A DNA stretch of 64,000 nucleotides from an uncultured Collinsella sp. (GTDB taxonomy: Bacteria; Actinomycetota; Coriobacteriia; Coriobacteriales; Coriobacteriaceae). The notes below the pieces were generated by a model that saw nothing but the letters and a program-made list of their open reading frames with translations, had not been told where the DNA came from and did no database searches. Shown piece after piece: positions 8,105 to 15,167 of the stretch. Each line of letters opens with the position of its first letter. Within the stretch, counting starts at the first letter, position 1. Position numbers and translations under genes: made by a program. The stretch lies in the NCBI GenBank assembly GCA_958407995.1, contig CATYJU010000005.1, positions 12,428 through 76,427 of the forward strand, written 5' to 3'.

Positions 8105-8382
8105 TATGACCCAATCCGCTGTCAAGAGCCACAATGGCCCCGCCGACCGCTTGCAATCGGTCGGCGGGGCCTGCCGTTGAACCCGTCCCGGTCCGCCCCC
8201 GGCATGTCGTCGACGCCTTCGGCTCAGTCTCATATCCGCGGATACCGCTCTGGCGGCCCGCAATCCTCTCCTTCGGCGGGGGTTCCCCAAGTCTGTCGAC
8301 GCGAATGCGGCGACCGCCGCGCGCACAGCGAGAACGGGGGTATCCCCGAAGGCTGCCCGGCTCGCCGGGACGGGGGCTATGT
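8105..8382 (-). ncRNA. Candidate bridge-RNA region of the IS110-type element
   Basis: This is the longer non-coding end of the element, downstream of the transposase as in IS1111-group members. It contains a perfect 14-bp hairpin (GGCCCCGCCGACCG at 8136-8149 with its complement at 8158-8171) and other GC-rich palindromes. IS110-family recombinases are known to use a bridge RNA from a non-coding end. Which end, strand and transcript boundaries apply here is inference. Confidence 0.35.
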
Positions 8383-8701
8383 CTATTCGCCGGCCTCCCG
8401 GCACATCATGCCGAGGGCCCACAGCCACCTCACGAGCTCGGCGGCGGTGGCGGCGTTCGCCTTCGCCTGGGGCATGCCCCTCTCGAGCATCTCCTCGCGT
8501 CGCCGGAGCAGGCGCTCGGACCCCTTCCTCCCGTGCATCCTTATCTCGAGCGGGACTCCGGAGCCCTTGGGCATCAGCTTGGGCTGGTGCCCGGCCTGGG
8601 CGTAGCGCCAGGACCCCTCGACCGCCAGCCTCCTGACGAGCGCGTTGCCGGCCCCGCTGATTCCGCCGAGTCGCACGGAGTCGGCGCTCGACCTCTGCTT
8701 C

Positions 8702-9442
8702 AAGACTTTAGTCTGCTGGCCGCGCAGCGGCCAGCTTTAAACCACCCGCTACGCGGGTGGAGACAAACGGCTTTACAAAGCCACCCCTCCGACCGATATT
8801 GACGATTGTTCAGGCCGTCAAGAATTCGAGTCGAAGGGGTGGTCGCCATGGCCCAGAAGGCCTACAGCCTTTCCCACACGAAGTGGATGTGCAAGTACCA
8901 CATCGTGTTCACGCCGAAGTATAGGCGCAAAGTGATCTACAACCAAATCAGGAGCGACATAGGGGAGATCCTCAGGAAGCTGTGCGAGTACAAGGGGATC
9001 GAGATAATCGAGGGGCACCTGATGCCAGACCACGTGCACGTGCTGCTGGCGATCCCGCCGAAGTACAGCGTCGCGAGCGTCATGGGCTACCTGAAGGGGA
9101 AGAGCTCGCTGATGATATTCGACAGGCACGCCAACCTCAAGTACAAGTTCGGCAACAGGAAGTTCTGGGCGGAGGGCTACTACGTGTCCACCGTCGGCCT
9201 GAACGAGGCGACGATCGCCAAGTACATCAGGGAGCAGGAGTCCCACGACATCGCGCTGGACAAGCTGAGCGTGAGGGAGTACGAGGACCCCTTCAAGAGG
9301 AGGTGATCACGCCGGTTCGACCGGCGCGCCACGGGTCAAGATGCACTAGGCCTGGACGAAGTCCGGGCCCGCGCCTTTAGACGCGAGCCCGGGGCCCGTG
9401 GGTTATACCCTAAGAGCAAACCACCCTTTTTAAGGGTGGTTC
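8702..9442 (+). mobile_element. IS200-type element inserted in the IS110 transposase gene
   Basis: About 741 bp, bounded by TTC at each junction with no longer target duplication, as expected for single-strand HUH transposition. Subterminal palindromes are present: CTGGCCGCGCAGCGGCCAG and CCACCCGCTACGCGGGTGG on the left (about 8713-8760), and ACCACCC with GGGTGGT around a T/A-rich loop on the right (about 9420-9441). It carries only tnpA and no tnpB. Exact ends are inferred from the restored host frame. Confidence 0.8.
8848..9306 (+). CDS. tnpA: IS200-family Y1 HUH transposase
   Basis: 152 aa, a normal length for the family. It cuts and joins single-stranded DNA at the element ends. The HUH metal motif is HVH in MPDHVHVLLAI (about residues 62-72), and the catalytic tyrosine is in AEGYYVSTVG (about residues 110-120). 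The N-terminus LSHTKWMCKYHIVFTPKYRRK is characteristic. The ATG at 8848 is chosen because the homologous core starts there and AAGGGGTGG precedes it; the upstream in-frame residues are not family-like. It appears intact. Confidence 0.93.
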   Translation: MAQKAYSLSHTKWMCKYHIVFTPKYRRKVIYNQIRSDIGEILRKLCEYKGIEIIEGHLMPDHVHVLLAIPPKYSVASVMGYLKGKSSLMIFDRHANLKYKFGNRKFWAEGYYVSTVGLNEATIAKYIREQESHDIALDKLSVREYEDPFKRR

Positions 9443-10381
9443 TGATTCGGGGCGAGGCCGAAGTAGGCCGTCACCTGCCTGCCGGAGCGGAACCTCGAGA
9501 AGTCGCCGACCTCGGACGCGAAGGCGGCGGCGAGTACGAACCCGCACCCCTTGATGGACTGGAGCGCCTCGACCTCGGCCGAGAGTGGGCCCGCCGCGAC
9601 GGCGGCCCTGTACTCGGCGAGGAGGGCCTCCCTTGCCTCGTCGGCCGCCTCGACCTCGTTCCTCAGCGCCGCCAGCGCCCGGATGCCGCCGTCGTCGGCG
9701 GGGCGCACCTTGTCGAGCCACCTGAGGAAGCCGTACGTCCAGTACTTCCGGGGGTTTCCCGCCGGCGTCGTGCCGCCGTAGACGTAGCCCCGGCGGGCGA
9801 GGAACGCCAGGAGCCGCTGCTTCGCCGCCGCGAGCCTGGCGGTCGCCGCGTCGTGGGCGGCGGCGAGGTCCCTGAGCCCCTCGATCTCGGGGGACGGCAC
9901 CCATACCGGGGTGACGTCGTGCGACAGTATCGCCTTGGCCATCCTGGCCGCGTCGTTGCGGTCGTTCTTGGACGAGAGGTCGGCCGCCGACCTCGGGACC
10001 TTGGAGACGGCCGCGACGACGCAGTCGACGCCGAGGGCCGACAGCTCCCTCTGCGGCGCGAAGCCGAGGTAGCAGCTCTCGTAGGCGGCGAGCGACGGGC
10101 CCGGGAAGCCCGACATCCACTCCGCGACCTCGCCCCACGGGTTGCCGCGGAACCTCCTCGCCACGGCCTCGCCCGTCTCCGCGTCGAGCGCGCAGACGGT
10201 GGTGGACCTGAGGTGTACGTCCATTCCGAAGGCGGTAGAATATCTAGGCACGGGAGCCTCCCAACCTCGTTGCGGCGCGGCTGCGCCTCTGGCACTTCAA
10301 CAACATTGTCGCAGCCCCGACCCGCGGTCACGAGCGGGGGCTCCTGTCGTTTCCGTGCCCTCGGATTGGGTCATAGTGTCT

Positions 10382-10449
10382 GTCCGTCCTCTACCTGCGT
10401 CGTTGTCTCGCTTCGGATGGGTGGTCATTGGGGACGTTCTTAAATGACT
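10382..10449 (+). repeat. Right part of composite element copy A, beyond the IS110 insertion
   Basis: The sequence CCGTCCTCTACCTGCG followed by CGTTG matches 14223-14247 after copy B. The unit GTCATT-GGGGACGTTCTTA-AATGAC (10424-10448) matches 34016-34044 after copy C. It therefore reads as the continuation of copy A. Confidence 0.7.
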
Positions 10450-10459
10450 AGTCAGAAAT

Positions 10460-10523
10460 GAGCGTGGATAATCTCCCGTTTTTGGCCCCCGTGTGGACTC
10501 AAAGTGGGAGATTATCCACGCTC
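10460..10523. repeat. Palindromic repeat flanking fic (3' side)
   Basis: Perfect 18-bp arms, GAGCGTGGATAATCTCCC (10460-10477) and its complement (10506-10523), around a loop. A near-identical copy is at 11911-11976 on the other side of fic. TTTTAAT follows on the plus side; it may also terminate fic transcription. Confidence 0.75.
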
Positions 10524-10549
10524 GTTTTAATATGGCTGGGCTGCGGTGC

Positions 10550-11722
10550 CTATCTAATCGGCTCAGCGTCTTCCCTGAGAATCGAAAGATACTCTTCATA
10601 CCCGTACTGTCGGTATCTCTGTCTTGACTCGTCGAGTGGACGGAGGATACCCAATTCTTCAAATGATTTGACGAGCGAGCTCGCGGTGCTCCTACCGATA
10701 TCGAGTCGGGCAGCGATAAATGCGGTGTCGAGGATGGGATGCTCTTCAAGAAGGCTCAGCAGCCTTTGTCCGTTTGCGGCAGTCCTTCCGAGATTTTCGG
10801 TAATAGCTGCCGTCGAACGGTTGTGGAGATCAACAAGACTCTTTAAAGACCCTACCGAGTCCTTCGCACTCTCAAGAAGACTGGCGCAGAAAAACTCTAT
10901 CCATTCCTCGTAAGTTCCTCGTTCCCTTACGGATGTGAGTTGTCGGTAGTACTCGCTTCGATTTTTCTTGAACTGGAACGATGGATAGAACAAGCAAGAA
11001 TGAAGAACGCCATCATTGATGAGCATAAGTGTAATGAGAAGCCTGCCCAGGCGACCGTTTCCGTCTAGGAATGGATGGGCAGTTTCAAATTGGTAATGGA
11101 CGAGCGCCGCCCGCACGATCGGATCCATTTCGACTTGAGGCTCATTGATAAATCGTTCGAGGTCCTGGAGCGTGTTGCTCAAATCTTCAATGTTTGGAGG
11201 GACGAACGATGCAGTTGCAATGGTGCAGCCTGAAGGGCCAATCCAGTTTTGTGAGGAGCGCAGCTCGCCTGGATTCTTCTCCGTTCCGCGCACTCCGTCC
11301 AGTAGGACCGCATGAACCTGCCTGAGAAGCCTCGTACACAAGGGCATCTTTTTGAGCAGTTCTACGCCGCGGTCGACAGCACGGACATAATTCACGACAT
11401 CTGCGACATCTTTATGATGGAGTTGGGTTTGCGATGGACTAAGTAGGTCGTCAAACGTGCACTGGGTTCCCTCAATTTGCGAAGAAAGGAGTGCTTCTTT
11501 GCGCACATACATTGTCAGATACATGTCGGCGTTGGGAACAAAGTAGAGCATGCCTTCAAGCTCTCCAAGCTTTCGTGAGCATGTGGAAAGCGTGCGATAG
11601 GTTTCCTCAGTGAGGTTTAGCTGCCTCAATGATTGCAAGGGCGTTGGCAAAAACGAATAGTAAGCCAATTTCCCCGATAGATTATTGCGGAGCGTTCCCT
11701 GGCCGTTCTCCTCGATTTGCAT
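10550..11722 (-). CDS. Fic/DOC-family protein with winged-helix C-terminus
   Basis: 390 aa. The Fic core motif HPFLDGNGRLGRLL at about residues 215-228 carries the catalytic His and the phosphate-binding loop for AMP transfer to target hydroxyls. SSQIEGTQ at about 78-85 is the S/TxxxE(G/N) autoinhibitory helix, placed N-terminally as in class II Fic proteins. The C-terminus (about 310-385) looks like a winged HTH (DTAFIAARLDIGRSTASSLVKSF), so the protein may bind DNA. The ATG at 11722 is preferred over 11734 because GGAGG lies five bases upstream. It sits alone between two copies of one palindromic repeat, and its promoter region holds repeated operator-like sites, suggesting autoregulation. 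Confidence 0.9.
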   Translation of the reverse strand: MQIEENGQGTLRNNLSGKLAYYSFLPTPLQSLRQLNLTEETYRTLSTCSRKLGELEGMLYFVPNADMYLTMYVRKEALLSSQIEGTQCTFDDLLSPSQTQLHHKDVADVVNYVRAVDRGVELLKKMPLCTRLLRQVHAVLLDGVRGTEKNPGELRSSQNWIGPSGCTIATASFVPPNIEDLSNTLQDLERFINEPQVEMDPIVRAALVHYQFETAHPFLDGNGRLGRLLITLMLINDGVLHSCLFYPSFQFKKNRSEYYRQLTSVRERGTYEEWIEFFCASLLESAKDSVGSLKSLVDLHNRSTAAITENLGRTAANGQRLLSLLEEHPILDTAFIAARLDIGRSTASSLVKSFEELGILRPLDESRQRYRQYGYEEYLSILREDAEPIR

Positions 11723-11751
11723 CGCGCCCTCCATATCTTTAGTGCCGGAAA

Positions 11752-11839
11752 CTCGCTATTAGGCTAATCATATCAATTCTAATAACGAGTTTATGGCGAA
11801 AATAGTTATTAGAGTCGATTTGAATAATCTAATGACGAG
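11752..11839. promoter_or_regulatory. Operator-like array upstream of fic
   Basis: Three copies of an 11-mer: CTCGCTATTAG (11752-11762, inverted), CTAATAACGAG (11779-11789) and CTAATGACGAG (11829-11839), plus a TTATTAG half copy near 11816. The first two form an inverted repeat around TATGAT on the minus strand, a candidate -10 for fic. Autoregulation by the Fic winged-helix domain is inferred. Confidence 0.5.
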
Positions 11840-11910
11840 AAGTCGTTATTGCTTTGGTGCAAGGTGGTCGAGTGGTCCCTCGGGCGCAGAGGAAAACGGA
11901 GCATTCAACA

Positions 11911-11976
11911 CGAGCGTGGATAATCTCCCGGTTTTGGCCTGTGTGCGGGCTCAAAGTGGGAGATTATCCACGCTCG
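11911..11976. repeat. Palindromic repeat flanking fic (5' side)
   Basis: Perfect 19-bp arms (11911-11929 and 11958-11976), nearly identical in sequence and loop to 10460-10523. A trailing fragment TCCACGCTCGTC lies at about 11995-12006. The interval 11840-12008 has no gene. Confidence 0.75.
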
Positions 11977-12008
11977 TTAGATATGCGTCCGAAAATCCAC
12001 GCTCGTCG

Positions 12009-12625
12009 CTACTTAAGCCCCGGGAGGCGGGTGTAGGGAAACGAGCACTCCAGGAATTCGGAGCAGCGGGCGTAGTCTTTGGCGAAGTAGCTGCTGTAGA
12101 GCGAATCGAGCACGTATTGCACGGCGATGTGGCTGGCGAACTGCGTGATGCGATGCGTCATACTCTCGTGGTCACTTACCGTGAGGTAGGCGGCAAAGCC
12201 AGGGTGAATGCGAGCGCAATAAGGCGTGCCGATGACGATGACCGGGACATGCCGGCTGCTGAGAATCGGCAAGATGTCCTTGAGGTTGGGGGCAAGGCCG
12301 TTGTAGGAGATGACGATTGCCGCATGGTCGGGACCCGAGGCGAGCGCCGTACGCACCTGGGCCTCAGCGCCGTCGTGGCACGTTGCGCTTTTGCCGGCGG
12401 AGAGCAGGCGGTCGCGGAACATTCCTGCTGGATAGAGGTTGTGCGAGCCCGTGTAGATGTCGACCTGTCGGGCGTTTGCGATGAGCTTGGCGGCGTGGTC
12501 AAGCTGCGTGGGGTCGAGTAGTTCCTGCGTTTCGGCCAGCGTGGTCTGGTAGAGCCCTTCCATGCGCTCCATAACCTGCAGGCGATACTCAGCTTATCGA
12601 CCCGCGATGCAAAGGAGATACTCAT
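12009..12625 (-). pseudogene. RpiR/MurR-type regulator remnant: SIS domain without the HTH
   Basis: The open frame from an ATG at 12572 gives 187 aa made only of the linker helix and the sugar-isomerase (SIS) domain (IYTGSHNLYPAGMFRDRL ... VISYNGLAPNLK). RpiR-family regulators normally have a ~75-aa HTH before this. In the SIS frame a TAA lies eight codons upstream of that ATG. In another frame, an ATG at 12625 starts MSISFASRVDKLS, which resembles a normal RpiR N-terminus. The simplest reading is an internal deletion removing the HTH and shifting frame. It is divergent from the PTS IIA gene, a usual arrangement for a sugar-responsive regulator and its target. A functional SIS-only protein cannot be excluded. 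Confidence 0.65.
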
Positions 12626-12669
12626 CCCACGAGCACTACCGGGAAGGGCTTGCGATTCGAGCCCTCACC

Positions 12670-12698
12670 TTAGCAATTTGACCATTTGGCACTATAAT
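12670..12698 (+). promoter_or_regulatory. Promoter of the PTS IIA gene
   Basis: TTAGCA (12670-12675), a 17-nt spacer and perfect TATAAT (12693-12698), 50 nt before the start codon. Confidence 0.6.
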
Positions 12699-12747
12699 CA
12701 CCATAGGCATGCGCATAACGTTGCGCTTAATCAAGAGGAGAAAACAT

Positions 12748-13284
12748 ATGGGTCTGTTTGACATGTTTAAGAAGAAGGCTGAGCCCGCGGCAGCTGCTGC
12801 TCCGGCCTCCATCTCTGCTTCTGCTGGCGCCGACGTGCTGTGCTCGCCTGTCAAGGGCAAGGTCATCAAGATGGCCGACGTGCCCGATCCCGTCTTTGGT
12901 GGCGAGGTTCTGGGCAAGGGCTGCGCTGTGTGGCCCGAGGACGACCTGGTCTACGCTCCCTGCGACGGCAAGGTGACCGTCACCATGGGTCACGCCGTGG
13001 GCCTGCAGTCCGATAGCGGCATCGAGGTTCTGGTGCACGTTGGCGTCGATACCGTCAACATGAACGGTGATGGCTTCGAGGGCTTCGTCAAGGCCGACGA
13101 CGTTGTCAAAGCTGGTCAGCCCATACTCAAGATCGACCGCGCCAAGATCGCTGCCGCCGGTTACAAGGACTGCGTCGTCGTGGCCGTGTCCAACACCGCC
13201 GAGTTCGCTGACGTCGAGCTCGCCGTCGAGGCCGAGTCTGCCGTCGCCGCCGGTGACGCCATCGTTAAGGTCGTCCGCAAGTAG
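12748..13284 (+). CDS. crr: PTS glucose-type IIA protein
   Basis: 178 aa. Cytoplasmic EIIA(Glc)-type phosphocarrier that receives phosphate from HPr and passes it to a IIB domain. The phosphorylated His is in SGIEVLVHVGVDTV (about residue 96); the second conserved region (DLVYAPCDGKVTVTMGHAVGL) supplies the other active-site His. An Ala/Ser-rich stretch of about 25 residues after MGLFDMFKKKAEP looks like a flexible or amphipathic tether. The ATG follows AAGAGGAG by six bases. A strong terminator follows. No IIB or IIC gene is adjacent, so it must serve a transporter encoded elsewhere. The symbol follows family resemblance. Confidence 0.9.
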   Translation: MGLFDMFKKKAEPAAAAAPASISASAGADVLCSPVKGKVIKMADVPDPVFGGEVLGKGCAVWPEDDLVYAPCDGKVTVTMGHAVGLQSDSGIEVLVHVGVDTVNMNGDGFEGFVKADDVVKAGQPILKIDRAKIAAAGYKDCVVVAVSNTAEFADVELAVEAESAVAAGDAIVKVVRK

Positions 13285-13307
13285 TCTGCGGCATCCAGAA
13301 GATGCGC

Positions 13308-13340
13308 AAGGGTGGTCGGGTTGTCCGGCCACCCTTTTTT
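13308..13340 (+). terminator. Rho-independent terminator of the PTS IIA gene
   Basis: AAGGGTGG-TCGG / TCCGG-CCACCCTT stem followed by TTTTTT. Confidence 0.8.
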
Positions 13341-13517
13341 AATAGGCTAAACAGGTGCATTTTATTGCAAGGGGCTTGCTTTACGGGCCATTCGTTCGTC
13401 AAATTGAGCCGCCTGCGCTTTTGCGACGCAGGGGGTTGGGCCGGGCCGCTAATATGGACTTGCTGTTACGACGTGCGCTGCGCAGGGAACGCGGCGCCGC
13501 TTGTTTGGAGGAATGTC

Positions 13518-14075
13518 ATGAAAAAGAAGCTGCTGCTTGCGCCTCTGATGGCCGCCCTGGTCGCGTGCGTGGTTTTGCTTTCCGGCTGCGGAGGGCCTTC
13601 GGTGGAAGAGCTCATCACCAACGACCTTACGAGCCAGTTTGACGAGATCAAGAACGGCGGCGATGATTTCCTCTCCGGTCTGGAAGAGGCTTCGGGCGAC
13701 GAGTTTGAGCAACTGGGCATCGATCCCAAGGAGTACGCCAAGAGCTATCTCGAGGGCTTTGATTACAAGATCGGCGATGTGACGGTCGATGAGGACAAGG
13801 GCACTGCGACCGCCGAGGTTACCATCACCTGCAAGTCCATGAATAAGATCGTCGAAGATTTCGCCACCCAGTATCAGGAGAAGGTTACCGCACTCGATAC
13901 GATGCCTTCCGAGGATGACCTGTACAAGATGGCCGGCCAGGTCATGGTCGACGTGACCAAGGCCGCTAAGACCAAGGACACCAAGGTCACCTTTAAATAT
14001 TCCGCCAACGAGGATAACGAGTGGTCTGCCGACGATTCCGCAACCACCGAGATGATGAATGCGATGATGAGCTAG
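13518..14075 (+). CDS. Putative lipoprotein (DUF5105-like)
   Basis: 185 aa. A lysine-rich start (MKKKLLLAPL), a hydrophobic signal helix and a lipobox LSGC with the lipidated Cys at position 24 make it an exported lipoprotein. The mature part is acidic and helical, with a repeat-free beta segment (ITCKSMNKIVEDF). It resembles the small lipoproteins of Firmicutes and Coriobacteriia annotated as DUF5105 or with no name; this match is uncertain. TGGAGGAA precedes the ATG. It appears monocistronic and is followed directly by copy B of the structured element. Confidence 0.8.
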   Translation: MKKKLLLAPLMAALVACVVLLSGCGGPSVEELITNDLTSQFDEIKNGGDDFLSGLEEASGDEFEQLGIDPKEYAKSYLEGFDYKIGDVTVDEDKGTATAEVTITCKSMNKIVEDFATQYQEKVTALDTMPSEDDLYKMAGQVMVDVTKAAKTKDTKVTFKYSANEDNEWSADDSATTEMMNAMMS

Positions 14076-14078
14076 GGG

Positions 14079-14250
14079 GTTACGCGGTTCTACGAACCGC
14101 GTAACTGCTCGACGCTGCAAACGCCCCTAAGCGGCAATCTGACGTTCAATTTCAAGGGCGCGACCAGAAGGTCAGCGCCCTTTCATTTCACGTCACCTTG
14201 CTCGCTTAGGGGCGTTTTCGCTGTCCGTCCTCTACCTGCGGCGTTGCCAT
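14079..14250 (+). repeat. Structured composite element, copy B
   Basis: Hairpin I has a 12-bp stem GTTACGCGGTTC / GAACCGCGTAAC (14079-14105). GACGCTGC follows, then a closing helix AACGCCCCTAAGCG with CGCTTAGGGGCGTT around hairpin III (GGGCGCGACCAGAAGGTCAGCGCCC). Stem sequences differ from copies A and C but the pairing is kept, and the loop GACCAGAAGGTC is unchanged. The tail CTGTCCGTCCTCTACCTGCG is the uninterrupted form of the IS110 target at copy A. Confidence 0.8.
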
Positions 14251-14373
14251 GGTAGTCATTGGGGCGGCACTTGGGGACGTTCCTTTTCTGCCGGCAGTTG
14301 GGGACACTTCTTTGGTGCGGGGGCAGCTAAAAGAGCCCCGTCCCACATTAGCTGCCCGTGGGGGGATGTGCGG
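14251..14373. other. Repeat remnants downstream of copy B
   Basis: Pieces of the TCATTGGGG and TTGGGGACACTTCT repeat types, then AAAAGAGCCCCGTCCCA (about 14328-14344), which recurs at about 41349-41365. No gene is seen. Confidence 0.5.
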
Positions 14374-15042
14374 TTACTCGCCCAGCACCAGCGCTGCAAG
14401 CTCATCCTGGGTGTCCACCACGTAGTCGGCGCCGGCGGCTTCCAGCTCTGCGCGGCCGCGGAAGCCCCAGCTGACGCCGGCACTCTTAAGGCCGGCGTTG
14501 TGTCCGGTCAGGATATCGACATTGGAATCGCCCACATAGAGCGTGGTTGCCGGATCGGCGCCCAGCTCCTTCATCACATGCAGCGTGACGGGTGCCTCGG
14601 GCTTGGGCGGAAACGCATCGACACGGCCCTGTACCAGCGCAAAGCGCTCGGGGCCAAAGTATTTCTCGATAAGCGGGGCTGCCGAAATATGATCCTTGTT
14701 GGTGAGTACGGCAAGCTGAACGCCCGCTGCGCGCAGACGGTCGAGCATCTCAATCGTGTCGGCGTAGGGGGCGGTGTGGTCCTCCTTGTGCTCGCCGTAG
14801 TAAGCCCTAAACTCGGCAAGCGTCTGCTCAAACATACGGCTGTCGCCTGCATGCTCGGCGGGCATAAAGCGCTCGACCAGCTTAAGCATGCCGTTTCCCA
14901 CTTTGTAGCGGTACTCGTCCACGGCAAACGTGGGCCAGCCGTGCATCTCGCAGGTGTGGTTGCCGGCGGCCGCCAGGTCCTCGAGCGTGTTGAGGATGGT
15001 GCCGTCTAAATCAAAGATCACATGGGAAAAAGCTGCTGCCAT
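14374..15042 (-). CDS. HAD-superfamily phosphatase (phosphoglycolate phosphatase-like)
   Basis: 222 aa. HAD motif I DLDGT is at residues 11-15 (nucleophile Asp11), motif II is in VLTNKD, and motif III/IV is GDSNVDILTGHNAG. The helical cap between motifs I and II is the size of the Gph/PGMB-like subfamily, so it probably hydrolyses a small phosphate ester such as phosphoglycolate. The substrate cannot be fixed from sequence. The ATG at 15042 is favoured by GGGAG six bases upstream; the ORF extends five codons further without a ribosome site. Confidence 0.88.
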   Translation of the reverse strand: MAAAFSHVIFDLDGTILNTLEDLAAAGNHTCEMHGWPTFAVDEYRYKVGNGMLKLVERFMPAEHAGDSRMFEQTLAEFRAYYGEHKEDHTAPYADTIEMLDRLRAAGVQLAVLTNKDHISAAPLIEKYFGPERFALVQGRVDAFPPKPEAPVTLHVMKELGADPATTLYVGDSNVDILTGHNAGLKSAGVSWGFRGRAELEAAGADYVVDTQDELAALVLGE

Positions 15043-15167
15043 GAAAGCTCCCGTCATTGGGTTTCAAAACGCACCCCATAATACTGGGCTTCCGCGTTGG
15101 GCGTGCTTGGAATCTGAACATCTTCAGGGTTATCGAGCCGCATCGCGCCAGCCGTGCGAACTTGCCG

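Larger units (their letters stand above)
8383..10251 (-). pseudogene. IS110-family transposase interrupted by an IS200-type insertion
   Basis: The N-terminal part (10251 to 9442, 270 codons, GTG start with GGAGGC upstream) contains the DEDD RuvC-like domain (FGMDVHLRST ... YESC ... SSKNDRNDAARMAKA) and the start of the HhH transposase_20 domain (SIKGCGFVLAAAF ... YFGLAPNQN). The C-terminal part (8700 to 8383, 105 codons) has GGISGAGNALVRRL and WRYAQAG, typical of the end of the same family. Joining codon CAG ending at 9442 to AAG at 8700-8698 restores one 375-aa frame with no lost base. The insertion truncates the N-part at GLAPNQNHP, so it is probably inactive. Confidence 0.85.
8101..10381 (-). 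mobile_element. IS110-family element (IS1111-like), carrying a nested IS200-type element
   Basis: Bounded by matching subterminal inverted repeats TATGACCCAATCCG (8105-8118) and CGGATTGGGTCATA (10362-10375). The outer CT dinucleotides (8101-8102 and 10380-10381) fit a core duplicated on insertion. Removing the element leaves GCTCGCTGTCCGTCC, matching the uninterrupted sequence at copy B (around 14217-14228). The transposase is on the minus strand, with 124 nt of non-coding DNA upstream and about 265 nt downstream of it. Without the nested insertion it would be about 1.54 kb, normal for the family. Confidence 0.8.

Noticed and set aside
8134..8802. Plus-strand frames of 195-222 aa in the IS region
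   Set aside because: They run opposite the IS110 C-terminal part and its non-coding end, with compositions typical of antisense frames.
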